A stretch of DNA of 64,000 nucleotides from Aurantiacibacter atlanticus (GTDB taxonomy: Bacteria; Pseudomonadota; Alphaproteobacteria; Sphingomonadales; Sphingomonadaceae): positions 1,798,001 to 1,862,000 of the forward strand of contig NZ_CP011310.1 in assembly GCF_001077815.2 (NCBI RefSeq), in the 5' to 3' direction. The translations under genes and the position numbers were made by a program. Below the pieces are notes generated by a model. The model ran no database searches. It worked only from the letters and a program-made list of their open reading frames with translations, and was not told the origin of the DNA. Below, piece after piece: positions 33,498 to 43,088 of the stretch; the stretch's first letter is position 1, and each line of letters starts with the position of its first letter.

Positions 33498-35699
33498 TTA
33501 GCTTCGCTGCACAGTCACTTGCAGAAATTGCGGCGTACCTGCGGGCTTGTCGGGGTCACCGGGAGAGAGCGGGTAATTTCCAGGTGGTAGCGCGGCCAGC
33601 GGCATTCCCGCTGCGGCAAGCGCATATGGTGAAATGCGATGTCGAGTGACCAGACCGCCTGCGCCGTCGCTGGCTAGCGGGATCTCGAACTCGACGCCGA
33701 TCACCGCATCCTTGCTGCGGCGCACAGTGCATACGACCAGTTGTCCGCCACCCAGATCAAGCACAATGCCGGTTCCGGCAGGCACCCCCATAAGACCTTC
33801 GATCCGCGCGCCGGTTTGCGATAGATCGCGCATAACCGCATCATAGCGGTGATTTTCATGAATTACGCCGATGCGACGGAATACCGATCGGCGTTCGGGG
33901 CGATAGGTGTCTGGGCCAGCAGGTTCGATACGATAACCGCCATTGGCGATATCAGCGAGGATATCGGCTTGCGGGCGGGCCTTGGAGAATATCCAGCCCT
34001 GAATATATTTCGCGCCCTTGTCACATACCAGCCTATACTGGTCGAAGGCTTCCACGCCTTCGACGGTGACTTCCATCCCCAAAGCATCAGAAAGGCCGAT
34101 GATGGCAGTGATGATCTTGGCGCTGTTCTCATCCTTCTGGGTGCAGCTATCGACGAAACTCTTATCCACCTTGATCTTGTCGAAGGGCGCATTTCGCAAA
34201 TAGCTGAGAGAGGAATAGCCGGTACCGAAATCGTCGAGGGCAAGTCTGACGCCGAGCGATTTTAGGGTCTTGAACGTAGCGGACGTGATCTCACTATCAC
34301 CCATAAAAACAGTTTCGGTGAGCTCCAGCTCAAGCCGATCGGGCGCGATCCCGGTTTCCGCCAGTACCTGCGTGACCACGGCGGGAAAGCCCTTATTGGT
34401 GAACTGGCGGGCTGATACATTGACGGCGACCCGCACGCTCTCAGGCCATTTCAGCGCATCTTCGCATGCGCGGCGCAAGGCCCATTGGCCGAGTTGATTG
34501 ATGAGATCAGTGCTTTCGGCCACCGGAATAAACACGGCGGGGCTTACGGAGCCGCGCTCCGGGTGATCCCATCGCATGAGCGCTTCGAAGCCGACGATGG
34601 CATGATCCTTTGTGCGTACAACAGGCTGGTAATGCAGTTCCAACTGCTCGGTCACCAATGCCTTGCGCAAATCGTCCAGCAGCAGGTCGCGTTCTTCTTC
34701 CACATCCATGAGATCGACAGAATAAAACCGATAGGTGCCGCGTCCGCTGTTCTTGGCTGCATAGAGCGCAAGGTCCGCTGCGTGGATGACCTCCTCTGCT
34801 TCGATACCGTCATAGGGCGCGACTGAAATGCCGACAGACGCGCCGATAATAGCGCGCTTTCCTTCTATCTGATAGGGCGAGGAGAGCATCTGGATAACCT
34901 TGTCAGCAAGATCACCCAAAATGCCGCGATCATCCAGATCGGGCAGCATGACCTGAAATTCATCACCGCCCAGCCGGCCGATTTCACCCTTCTCCCCAAG
35001 GATCGCGACAAGCCGTTCGGAGACCTGACGCAGCATTTCATCGCCGGCCTGATGGCCCATCGTGTCATTCACCTGCTTGAACTTGTCGAGGTCCAGCATC
35101 ATCAGCGCGCATGAACGCTTGGACGATTTGTAGGCTGAAAGTGTATTTTCCAATTTGCGCGTTATGCGGTGGCGGTTCGCAAGGCCCGTCAGCGAATCAT
35201 ATTCAGCGAGGTGCGAATCCTCGCGCTGGCGATGGTAGGCCTCGGTCACATCCTTTGCGCTTCCGCGATAGCCGAGGAATTTCCCGTCCGCGGAGAACTT
35301 GGGATGACCTGAAAGCGACCACCAGCGTTCCCTTTTCATGGAAAAGGTGGCTTCCTTGATGTGCCGGACGGGCAAATCAGTGATTTTGTTGCGAGCCTTT
35401 AGCTGGAAGCTCAGCGGTCGGTCAGAGCGGTCCGAGTTGAGCTTGTCAATTTCAAACAGGTCGGGCAGTTGCTCGTCTAGCAATTGGTCGATGCCATTTT
35501 CCAGATGATCGCCGGCGCTGGGAGAGAAGTAGATAAGCCGGTCTTCATCGTCTGTTGCCCAGATCCACGAAATGCCGGTCCGCTCGTAATCGTCAAGCAC
35601 CTGCAGTCGTCGAGTGGTATCATCAGTCGGAATTACACGTGTTTCGGTGCGCACCGCCTCACCGCCGCCAAATCCCTTCAGAAGACCTCTCACTGCCAT
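33498..35699 (-). CDS. PAS-GGDEF-EAL-PilZ cyclic-di-GMP protein
   Basis: A 733-residue cytoplasmic signalling protein. A PAS domain occupies about residues 35-155. The diguanylate cyclase domain has an intact GGDEF motif (244-248), and the phosphodiesterase domain an intact EAL motif (372-374) plus NVSARQF, ELTET, DDFGTGYSS and EGVE. A C-terminal PilZ-like domain (about 615-690) carries RRSVFRRIG and DLSQTGARIEG, the two c-di-GMP-binding motifs. Both enzyme sites look active, so the protein may switch between making and breaking c-di-GMP. The RxxD inhibitory site before GGDEF is absent. The PilZ domain could sense the product directly. Single minus-strand gene convergent with the decarboxylase. 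Confidence 0.92.
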   Translation of the reverse strand: MAVRGLLKGFGGGEAVRTETRVIPTDDTTRRLQVLDDYERTGISWIWATDDEDRLIYFSPSAGDHLENGIDQLLDEQLPDLFEIDKLNSDRSDRPLSFQLKARNKITDLPVRHIKEATFSMKRERWWSLSGHPKFSADGKFLGYRGSAKDVTEAYHRQREDSHLAEYDSLTGLANRHRITRKLENTLSAYKSSKRSCALMMLDLDKFKQVNDTMGHQAGDEMLRQVSERLVAILGEKGEIGRLGGDEFQVMLPDLDDRGILGDLADKVIQMLSSPYQIEGKRAIIGASVGISVAPYDGIEAEEVIHAADLALYAAKNSGRGTYRFYSVDLMDVEEERDLLLDDLRKALVTEQLELHYQPVVRTKDHAIVGFEALMRWDHPERGSVSPAVFIPVAESTDLINQLGQWALRRACEDALKWPESVRVAVNVSARQFTNKGFPAVVTQVLAETGIAPDRLELELTETVFMGDSEITSATFKTLKSLGVRLALDDFGTGYSSLSYLRNAPFDKIKVDKSFVDSCTQKDENSAKIITAIIGLSDALGMEVTVEGVEAFDQYRLVCDKGAKYIQGWIFSKARPQADILADIANGGYRIEPAGPDTYRPERRSVFRRIGVIHENHRYDAVMRDLSQTGARIEGLMGVPAGTGIVLDLGGGQLVVCTVRRSKDAVIGVEFEIPLASDGAGGLVTRHRISPYALAAAGMPLAALPPGNYPLSPGDPDKPAGTPQFLQVTVQRS

Positions 35700-35822
35700 T
35701 TATCGCCTGCATTTGATCCATCGCCGGGGAATTCCGGGGTCTGGTTAAATGCCTTGCCATAAATGTGGTTACCAACTGCTTAAGGTTTTCATCCGCCGCT
35801 GCGGACGAAACGTGCCGAATGG

Positions 35823-37043
35823 TCAGGCAGCCTGCCGCAATTCAAGCTCGAGCCTGTCCCAGATCTCGACAAGAGCGGTGGTCAGGCTGGCCATCATTGC
35901 ATCAGTATGCGCTGGGCCGGGGGTAAAGCGAAGCCGTTCCGTCCCGCGTGGGACCGTAGGATAATTGATCGGCTGAACATACACGCCGTATTCTGCCAGC
36001 AATATATCGCTGATTTTCTTTGCGCGGACAGGATCGCCCACCATCAACGGTACGATATGCGTTGAGGAATCCATCACCGGCAATCCAGCTTCGCGGAAGT
36101 GGGATTTAAGCGCCTGTGCATTCATCTGCTGGGCTTCACGTTCTTCACTCGATTGTTTGAGATGGCGAACCGAGGCGAGCACACCTGCTACCAATACGGG
36201 GCTGAGTGAGGTGGTGAAAATGAAACCCGGAGCATAGGAACGGATACAGTCGATCACCTTGCGACTGGACGCAACATATCCGCCCATAACGCCAAATGCC
36301 TTGCCCAGCGTGCCTTCTATCAAGTCAATACGGTCTGCCGCATTGTCACGTTCCGAAATGCCGCCGCCATGATCGCCATACATGCCGACAGCGTGCACTT
36401 CATCGATATATGTGAGCGCGTTGTATTTATCCGCCAGATCGCAGATCGCATGGATCGGCGCGACATCGCCATCCATCGAATAAACGCTTTCAAAAGCGAT
36501 CAGCTTGGGCGTTTCGGGATCTTCGGCGGCAAGCAAATCTTCAAGATGCGCGACATCATTATGACGAAAAACCCGCTTTTCGCAGCCTGAATTGCGAATA
36601 CCCGCGATCATGCTGGCGTGGTTCAATTCGTCAGAGAAAATGATGCAGCCCGGCAGCAGCTTGGCCAGGGTCGACAGCGTGGCATCGTTGGAAACATATC
36701 CGCTGGTGAACACCAGTGCAGCTTCCTTGCCGTGCAGATCGGCCAGCTCATTCTCAAGCTGGATATGATAATGCGTGTTGCCGCCAATATTGCGAGTGCC
36801 GCCTGAACCTGCACCCACATCGTGCAAGGCTTCTTCCATCGCGGCAACGACCTTGGGATGCTGGCCCATCGCGAGGTAATCATTCGAACACCACACGGTA
36901 ATCGGCTTGGGGCCGTTATGTCCGGCAAAACAGCGCGCATTCGGGAATGCGCCCTTGTTGCGCAGGATATCGATAAAGACGCGATAGCGCCCTTCGGAAT
37001 GCAAGCGGTCAATCGCCTGGTCAAATATTTGGTCGTAATTCAA
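35823..37043 (-). CDS. hemA: 5-aminolevulinate synthase
   Basis: A PLP enzyme that condenses glycine with succinyl-CoA, the first step of heme synthesis by the C4 (Shemin) route typical of alphaproteobacteria. [40 protein letters not shown] and GTLGKAFG with PLP Lys248 are highly diagnostic and separate it from BioF. The frame extends upstream to an ATG at 37100, but homologues as I recall them begin at [10 protein letters not shown], which corresponds to a TTG at 37043. No clear ribosome site supports either start, so the 5' end is uncertain by 19 codons. Confidence 0.93.
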   Translation of the reverse strand: MNYDQIFDQAIDRLHSEGRYRVFIDILRNKGAFPNARCFAGHNGPKPITVWCSNDYLAMGQHPKVVAAMEEALHDVGAGSGGTRNIGGNTHYHIQLENELADLHGKEAALVFTSGYVSNDATLSTLAKLLPGCIIFSDELNHASMIAGIRNSGCEKRVFRHNDVAHLEDLLAAEDPETPKLIAFESVYSMDGDVAPIHAICDLADKYNALTYIDEVHAVGMYGDHGGGISERDNAADRIDLIEGTLGKAFGVMGGYVASSRKVIDCIRSYAPGFIFTTSLSPVLVAGVLASVRHLKQSSEEREAQQMNAQALKSHFREAGLPVMDSSTHIVPLMVGDPVRAKKISDILLAEYGVYVQPINYPTVPRGTERLRFTPGPAHTDAMMASLTTALVEIWDRLELELRQAA

Positions 37044-37176
37044 GACAATCGTCCGTGCTACGCCGCGCCCAAAGCTCAACGGCATTCCTTGCCGGCGCAT
37101 TTAGTCAATTTAACTGCCGGATTGAAGGGCGAAGTTTGCGATCCGTTCGCATTAAGCGAATAGCTCCATAAAACTC

Positions 37177-37971
37177 TTAAAATTGCGCGACATTCTCAAG
37201 ACCATATTGCGCCAGCGTATTGACCAGCGCCGAGTCGATTTCACCGGTCGCAATGGCGCGATCCGGACCGTTGCGCTGGAATTGCTGACCCAGCGTCAAA
37301 GAAGCAATTCGACGGGCAATCCCCTCGGCCCCGTGAATGAAGGTGACCTCTGGCCCTATGGCGGCGCGCAGTTCTTCCTCCACCAGTGGGAAATGGGTGC
37401 AGGCGAGGACTACCGTATCGATATTTTCACCATCAGGCTGTCTGCGCAATCCGGCAATAGCATCGGCAAAGACGGCATCATCGGGACGTCCGCCGCGCAA
37501 TTTGGTCTCCGCTGCGCCGACGAGGCCGGGGGCCGCGTAACGGATCAGGCGGTTGTCCGCCGCAAAACGCGCTTCGAGATCATCTACATAGGCCTGCCGA
37601 ATGGTTGCTGCTGTTCCGAGCAGACCGATCGTGCCCGTTTGCGTGACAGCCGCGGCAGGCTTGATCGCGGGCACAGTCCCGACGATTGGCACATGCAGCA
37701 CATTGCGCACCATCCCAAGCGCGATCGTAGAGGCGGTGTTGCAGGCAATGCAGATCAAGCGCGGGCCAAAGCGTTCACTCATCCGGCCCAACAGACCGGC
37801 AACGCGCGCAGCAATCTCTGCTTCGGTTTTCTCTCCATAGGGGAGGCCCGCAATATCGGCAGCGTAGATTATCGGCGCATCGGGAAGTTCGCGGCGCAAT
37901 TCAGCCAGCACGCTCAATCCGCCAAGGCCGGAATCGAACAGCAGGATCGGCGAATCTGGTGCAGGCTCCAA
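37177..37971 (-). CDS. murI: Glutamate racemase
   Basis: A cofactor-independent racemase of 264 residues that provides D-glutamate for peptidoglycan. LLFDSGLGGLSVL, the first catalytic Cys77 in ACNTAS, and the second in ACTHFPL are present. The start is TTG at 37971, supported by CGGAG 6 bases upstream on the minus strand; no ATG is available near the conserved N-terminus. It is divergent from plsY, and separated from hemA by about 130 bases. Confidence 0.93.
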   Translation of the reverse strand: MEPAPDSPILLFDSGLGGLSVLAELRRELPDAPIIYAADIAGLPYGEKTEAEIAARVAGLLGRMSERFGPRLICIACNTASTIALGMVRNVLHVPIVGTVPAIKPAAAVTQTGTIGLLGTAATIRQAYVDDLEARFAADNRLIRYAAPGLVGAAETKLRGGRPDDAVFADAIAGLRRQPDGENIDTVVLACTHFPLVEEELRAAIGPEVTFIHGAEGIARRIASLTLGQQFQRNGPDRAIATGEIDSALVNTLAQYGLENVAQF

Positions 37972-38083
37972 CGCAAACTCCGTTCAGTGCGAGCGCGGCA
38001 CGGACCTGCTCTTTGATTGCGCCAGCCACCTGCCGGAAAAAGAGCCCTTCGACAAGCACATGGCGAGCGGATAAGACAGCTGT

Positions 38084-38695
38084 ATGGAATCAGTGATCGC
38101 CTTCATCATCGGCTATTTTTGTGGCTCGATCCCCTTTGGTCTCGTGCTGGCAAAGGCGGCAGGAAAGGGCGACATACGGTCCATCGGGTCGGGCAATATC
38201 GGCGCGACCAATGTGTTGCGCACCGGTAGCAAAGGGCTGGCAGCGGGCACGCTTCTGCTCGATCTGGTCAAGGGTTTTATTCCCGTCGTACTGGCGACCT
38301 ATTTGGCCAATGGGCAGCAGAGTCTGCATGAGGCAGCATGGGGCCCCGTTCCACTCGCTGCGGCTGGTGCAGTGCTGGGCCATTGCTTTCCCATCTGGCT
38401 GGGCTTCAAGGGCGGCAAGGGCGTTGCCACAAATGCCGGTGTCGCCTTCGGTCTCGCCTGGGAAGTCGGCGCGGCATATGCGCTGGTGTGGATTGCGGTG
38501 CTGGTCATTGTGCGCATCAGTTCTGTTGCGGGGATGAGCGCGGTTGTCGCCGCAACTGTCGCGGCGGCGTTACTGGGACTTGATCAATTTGTGCCTGTTC
38601 TGATCTTCATCGCTTTACTCATTATCTGGCTCCATCGTGCCAATGTTTCTCGACTGTTGAAGGGTGAAGAACCCCGGGTCGGCAAGGCCAGTTGA
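38084..38695 (+). CDS. plsY: Glycerol-3-phosphate acyltransferase PlsY
   Basis: An integral membrane acyltransferase of 203 residues that transfers an acyl group from acyl-phosphate to glycerol 3-phosphate. GSIPFGLVLAK, GDIRSIGSGNIGATNVLR and GFKGGKGVATNAG are the three conserved loops of the family, set among about five to seven membrane helices. The stop overlaps the dprA start (TTGA), so the two genes are translationally coupled, an order seen in many alphaproteobacteria. Confidence 0.95.
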   Translation: MESVIAFIIGYFCGSIPFGLVLAKAAGKGDIRSIGSGNIGATNVLRTGSKGLAAGTLLLDLVKGFIPVVLATYLANGQQSLHEAAWGPVPLAAAGAVLGHCFPIWLGFKGGKGVATNAGVAFGLAWEVGAAYALVWIAVLVIVRISSVAGMSAVVAATVAAALLGLDQFVPVLIFIALLIIWLHRANVSRLLKGEEPRVGKAS

Positions 38696-39813
38696 CGGTG
38701 AAAAACGCGCCTTCGCAGGACGAGGCATTTGCCCGTATCCGCCTGCTGCGGTCGGCCAATATCGGCCCAGTCAGCTATGCTCATCTCCTGTGCAGATTTG
38801 GCACTGCGCAACAGGCGCTGGAAGCATTGCCCGATCTGGCCCTTCGTGGGGCAAAACGCGGTTATACTGCGGCACGGCGCGACAGGGTGGAGCGTGAGAT
38901 CACTGCCGCGCGCAAGGCTGGCGCGCGCTATGTTTTTCACGACATGCCCGATTACCCGGCACTGCTGTCCGAACTGGAAAGCGCGCCCCCGATCCTGACC
39001 GTTCGTGGAGATCTTTCGCTGGCTGCTCGTCCGTGCGTGGCGATGGTTGGTGCGCGCAATTCCTCTGCCGCCGCAGTCAAGCTCGCGCGCGATTTCGGCC
39101 GCGCGCTGGCAGAGGGCGGGCTTACCGTCGTTTCCGGTCTTGCTCGCGGAATTGACGGTGCGTGCCATGAAGGCGCCCTGGCGCATTCTTCTGCCGCCAC
39201 GATCGGAGTAATCGCCAGCGGGATCGATATTTCCTATCCCGCGCAGCACTGCAAATTGCAGGAACAGATCGCCACAGAGGCGCTGCTGATCGCCGAGGAA
39301 GCACCGGGCACAGAACCGCGCGGACAACACTTTCCCAAGCGTAACCGCATCATCGCAGGGCTCTCGCTGGGCACGCTGGTTGTGGAAGCTGCGCCAAAAT
39401 CCGGTTCACTCATCACCGCACGGCTGGCGGGCGAGGCTGGGCGCGAGGTAATGGCGATACCGGGTAGCCCGCTTGAAGCACGAAGCCATGGTTGTAACCA
39501 TTTGATCCGTGAAGGCGCGGTCCTGGTGCAGGATCCCGAAGACGTCATCGAACTGCTATCGGGTTTCGATGGCATCCCGCGTTCCAGTTTCAAAGAGCCC
39601 GTGGCCCCGGCAGAATTCCTCAATTTGGAAGAGGGCGCTGAAGATTCAGCTGACATTTCCGATCTGCTGACGAATGCGCCGGTGTCTGTGGATGAATTGA
39701 TCCGCCAGTCAGGCGCGCGGCCCGGTGCAGTGCAGACAGTCTTGCTGGAACTGGAAATCGCGGGCAGGCTTGAACGGCATGCAGGGGGCAGGGTGAGCCT
39801 GTCAGGGCAATAG
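38692..39813 (+). CDS. dprA: DNA-processing protein DprA
   Basis: A 373-residue single-stranded-DNA-binding protein that loads RecA on incoming DNA during transformation. The Rossmann-like core has CVAMVGARNSS, VVSGLARGIDGACHEGAL, TIGVIASGID and PKRNRIIAGLS. It has an N-terminal SAM-like helix-hairpin region and a C-terminal winged-helix DprA domain (about 305-370). Start is uncertain: TTG at 38692 overlaps the plsY stop, and GTG at 38698 is two codons later and better spaced from AAGG. Transformation ability cannot be inferred from dprA alone, since it is widespread. Confidence 0.94.
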   Translation: MTVKNAPSQDEAFARIRLLRSANIGPVSYAHLLCRFGTAQQALEALPDLALRGAKRGYTAARRDRVEREITAARKAGARYVFHDMPDYPALLSELESAPPILTVRGDLSLAARPCVAMVGARNSSAAAVKLARDFGRALAEGGLTVVSGLARGIDGACHEGALAHSSAATIGVIASGIDISYPAQHCKLQEQIATEALLIAEEAPGTEPRGQHFPKRNRIIAGLSLGTLVVEAAPKSGSLITARLAGEAGREVMAIPGSPLEARSHGCNHLIREGAVLVQDPEDVIELLSGFDGIPRSSFKEPVAPAEFLNLEEGAEDSADISDLLTNAPVSVDELIRQSGARPGAVQTVLLELEIAGRLERHAGGRVSLSGQ

Positions 39814-39825
39814 GGGTATTGCGTC

Positions 39826-40233
39826 ATGGACGAAAAAGTTCGGACGGATGTCGGTGGGACGCCAGTTGAAGCTGTGCCGTCAGCAGACCTGTTTGCCCAA
39901 AGAGTATTCCTGATTGCAGGTGCCTACGGTTTTGTTGCTGTGCCGATCATCTACTTCACCGATGCGCCAGATCCGCATCGCCTGATGTATTTTGCTTTCG
40001 CCGGAATTGCGCTGGTATTCCAGGGCGTATTTATCGTGATCTCACGCAATCCAGGTCGCTACGCTCCGCTCATGCCGCTGTGCATATTCGAGAAGCTCAG
40101 TTTTGGCGTTCCCGCGGTGGCGTTCTGGTCTCGTGGGCAAGCGGAAATGAATCTCGGGCTGGGTGGCATTGTCGATTTGGTGTTCGCGGCGCTCTTTTTC
40201 ATCGCTCGGCGAAGAATGACGAAGTTGGCTTGA
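39826..40233 (+). CDS. Small multi-pass membrane protein, unknown function
   Basis: Not recognised. The 135-residue protein has four hydrophobic segments, at about residues 27-45, 53-72, 79-98 and 110-126, and a short charged N-terminus and C-terminus (RRRMTKLA). The overall pattern resembles small four-helix proteins annotated as hypothetical in sphingomonads. It lies 12 bases after dprA and 63 bases before topA on the same strand, so it may be part of a plsY-dprA-topA transcript. Confidence 0.75.
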   Translation: MDEKVRTDVGGTPVEAVPSADLFAQRVFLIAGAYGFVAVPIIYFTDAPDPHRLMYFAFAGIALVFQGVFIVISRNPGRYAPLMPLCIFEKLSFGVPAVAFWSRGQAEMNLGLGGIVDLVFAALFFIARRRMTKLA

Positions 40234-40296
40234 CGAATCCCCGCAAGGCCCCACTCTCGCGCGTACGTACACGTGTAGGGATACTCACAGAACATC

Positions 40297-42882
40297 ATGA
40301 ATCTAGTTATCGTTGAATCGCCTGCTAAGGCGAAGACTATCGAGAAATATCTGGGCAAGGACTTCAAGGTACTCGCTTCCTACGGCCACGTCCGCGACCT
40401 GCCGCCAAAAGACGGCAGTGTGCGTCCGGACGAAGGCTTTGCCATGGATTGGGAAGTCTATTCGGACAAACGTAACCGTGAACAGGTGAAGGCCATCGCG
40501 GATGCTGCCAAGAAGGCAGACCGCCTGATTCTCGCGACCGACCCTGACCGCGAAGGTGAGGCGATCAGCTGGCACGTCATGGACCTGCTGAAAAAGCGCA
40601 AGGCGCTGCCCGATGAAGTTGAGCGAGTGACCTTCAACGCCATCACCAGACAGGCAGTGACCGAGGCGATGAAGGCGCCACGCCAGCTCGATACGGATTT
40701 GATCGACGCCTATCTTGGCCGCCGCGCGCTCGATTACCTATTCGGATTTACGCTTTCCCCGGTGTTGTGGCGCAAGCTGCCTGGAGCCAAATCTGCCGGC
40801 CGTGTGCAATCCGTCGCGCTGCGCCTTGTCTGTGAGCGAGAGCGTGAGATCGAGGTTTTCCAGCCGGTCGAATACTGGTCCGTTACGGCAAAGATGGAAC
40901 ATGATGGGACCGCGTTCGACGCCCGTCTGGTGCGTTTTGACGGCGAAAAGCTGGATCGTCTTTCCATTGGCAACAAGGGCACTGCAGATGCAGCCAAGGC
41001 TGCGGTGGAGCAGGGCCGTTTCACTGTTGAAGATGTCGAGACCAAACCGCTCAAGCGCAGCCCGGCACCGCCTTTCACAACATCCACTCTGCAGCAGGAG
41101 GCCTCGCGCAAGCTGGGTTATTCCGCCAGCCACACGATGCGTTGTGCGCAAAGCCTCTACGAAGCAGGCTCCATCACTTACATGCGTACTGATGGGGTGG
41201 GCATGGACATGGGCGCAATCATGGCGTGCCGCGATGCCATCGCCACGCGCTATGATAGCAATTACAAGCCCGAAAAGCCCCGCTTTTATAAGACGAAGGC
41301 AAAGAATGCGCAGGAAGCGCATGAAGCTATCCGACCGACGGATTTTGCGAAGGATCGCGCGGGATCGGGGGATGAGGCCAAGCTTTATGACCTCATCTTC
41401 AAGCGCGCGATGGCAAGCCAGATGGCAACCGCGCAGCTTGAGCGCACTATCGTCACGATGCGCGACCCAACTGCAAAGCACGAGCTACGCGCCACCGGAC
41501 AGGTGGTGAAATTCCCCGGCTTCCTCGCAGTCTATTCTGAAAGTTTTGATGAAAAATCAGACGATGATGATGATAATCTGCTGCCGGTAATGCGCAAGGG
41601 TGATGCGCCCGCCAAGAAGGCTGTCGATGCAGTGCAGCACTTCACCCAGCCACCGCCACGCTTTTCCGAAGCAAGTCTTGTCAAACGGCTGGAGGAATTG
41701 GGTATCGGGCGACCGTCAACCTATGCATCCACCATCCAGACCCTGCGTGACCGCGATTACGTGCGGATGGAGAAAAACCGCTTCTTCGCAGAGGATTCAG
41801 GTCGGCTTCTGACTGCGTTTCTGGAGCGGTTTTTTTCCCGCTATGTCGCCTATGATTTCACCGCCGAAATGGAGGATGAACTGGATGAGGTGAGCGGCGG
41901 GCGTGCCGAGTACAAAACCTTGCTTGAAAACTTCTGGCGAGATTTCAAACCCAAAAGTGACGAGGTGATGGAACGGCAGCCTTCGGAAGTAACCGAAGTG
42001 CTCGACGAATTTCTCGCCGATTTCCTGTTTCCGCCACGTGAAGATGGCAATCCGGCGCGCTTCTGCCCGCTTTGTGCAGAGCAGGGGCGTGAGGGTGGTG
42101 AACTGCACTTGCGCGGTGGCCGCTATGGCGCCTTCATTGGCTGTGTGAACTACCCTGAATGCAATTTCCGCCGCAAATTCGGCCAGCCAGGTGATGGCGA
42201 TGGCTCTGAAGACAGTGTGATGGGCGAAGACCCTGACAGTGGCTTGCCAATTGAGCGCAAGACAGGCCGTTTCGGGCCCTATGTGCAGATGGGAGAAGGC
42301 AAGGAGGCAAAGCGTGCGTCCATCCCCAAGGATCTAGACGACTTCGATCTGGATTGGGCGATAAAATTGCTCGCCCTTCCGCGCATCGTCGGGCAGCATC
42401 CTGAAACCGGCAAGGATATTGAAGCTGCTATTGGTCGATACGGTCCTTATCTGCGGCATGACGGCAAATATGCCAAGCTGACCTCCACCCGCGACGTGTT
42501 CGATACTGGCATGAATGCAGCGGTTACACTGCTGGCTGAAGCAGCCAATCGTAAGGGCGGGGGGCGCGCAAAGGCAGAACCGATCAAGGCATTTGGCGCG
42601 CATCCCGATAGCGGCGGAGAAATGAAGGTGATGCCGGGCCGCTATGGCCCCTATGTCACCGATGGCACAACCAATGCGACGATCCCCAAGGACATGAAGC
42701 CCGAGGATCTGACCGAAGAACAAGCCATCACCATGATCACTGAAAAAGCGGCCAAGGGGCCAGCCAAGAAGAAGGGCCGTAAGAAAGCGCCGGCGAAGAA
42801 GAAAGCACCCGCCAAGAAGGCTACAGCGAAGAAGACTGCCGCCAAGAAACCTGCGGCAAAGAAGAAAGCGGCAGAAGGCTGA
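40297..42882 (+). CDS. topA: DNA topoisomerase I
   Basis: A type IA topoisomerase of 861 residues that relaxes negative supercoils. MNLVIVESPAKAKTIEKYLG opens the Toprim domain, with TDPDREGEAISWH binding Mg. SITYMRTDG carries the active-site Tyr295. PLCAEQGREGGELHLRGGRYG is the region of a single zinc-finger-like domain (Cys-x2-Cys and VNYPEC), and two further C-terminal repeat domains follow. The last about 40 residues are Lys-Ala-Pro repeats (KKKAPAKKATAKK), a histone-H1-like tail common in alphaproteobacterial TopA that should bind DNA. The stop codon overlaps the next small gene. Confidence 0.96.
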   Translation: MNLVIVESPAKAKTIEKYLGKDFKVLASYGHVRDLPPKDGSVRPDEGFAMDWEVYSDKRNREQVKAIADAAKKADRLILATDPDREGEAISWHVMDLLKKRKALPDEVERVTFNAITRQAVTEAMKAPRQLDTDLIDAYLGRRALDYLFGFTLSPVLWRKLPGAKSAGRVQSVALRLVCEREREIEVFQPVEYWSVTAKMEHDGTAFDARLVRFDGEKLDRLSIGNKGTADAAKAAVEQGRFTVEDVETKPLKRSPAPPFTTSTLQQEASRKLGYSASHTMRCAQSLYEAGSITYMRTDGVGMDMGAIMACRDAIATRYDSNYKPEKPRFYKTKAKNAQEAHEAIRPTDFAKDRAGSGDEAKLYDLIFKRAMASQMATAQLERTIVTMRDPTAKHELRATGQVVKFPGFLAVYSESFDEKSDDDDDNLLPVMRKGDAPAKKAVDAVQHFTQPPPRFSEASLVKRLEELGIGRPSTYASTIQTLRDRDYVRMEKNRFFAEDSGRLLTAFLERFFSRYVAYDFTAEMEDELDEVSGGRAEYKTLLENFWRDFKPKSDEVMERQPSEVTEVLDEFLADFLFPPREDGNPARFCPLCAEQGREGGELHLRGGRYGAFIGCVNYPECNFRRKFGQPGDGDGSEDSVMGEDPDSGLPIERKTGRFGPYVQMGEGKEAKRASIPKDLDDFDLDWAIKLLALPRIVGQHPETGKDIEAAIGRYGPYLRHDGKYAKLTSTRDVFDTGMNAAVTLLAEAANRKGGGRAKAEPIKAFGAHPDSGGEMKVMPGRYGPYVTDGTTNATIPKDMKPEDLTEEQAITMITEKAAKGPAKKKGRKKAPAKKKAPAKKATAKKTAAKKPAAKKKAAEG

Positions 42883-43064
42883 TGGGCAAAGACAATTTTG
42901 AACGCCACAAGCAACCCTGGAACGGAGAGGAAGCGGGCAAGCTGAAGCTGCTCGCTTCCAAGGGTCAGGGCCTTAAACAGATTGCCAAGGCGTTGAACCG
43001 TAGCGAGGAATCAACCAGGGACTTCGCCAAGAAAAACAAGATTGCTATCGCCAAGAAACGATAG
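42882..43064 (+). CDS. Small basic helix-turn-helix protein coupled to topA
   Basis: A 60-residue protein rich in Lys. The stretch WNGEEAGKLKLLASKGQGL and QIAKALNRSEESTRDFAKK resembles a SANT/GcrA-like DNA-binding helix-turn-helix: Trp-x-x-Glu, a run of leucines, Gly, Ile-Ala, then a recognition helix. The ATG overlaps the topA stop (TGATG), so it is made together with topoisomerase I. It could be a nucleoid or topoisomerase-linked DNA-binding protein, but its length is close to chance limits. The overlap and protein-like composition support it. Confidence 0.72.
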   Translation: MGKDNFERHKQPWNGEEAGKLKLLASKGQGLKQIAKALNRSEESTRDFAKKNKIAIAKKR

Positions 43065-43088
43065 GCTTGCGGTGCTGGAGAGTGAGTT

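Noticed and set aside
40257..40285. Palindrome-like GTACGTACACGTG stretch before topA as an operator
   Set aside because: The symmetry is imperfect, there is no promoter-like pair around it, and no regulator is known for this position.
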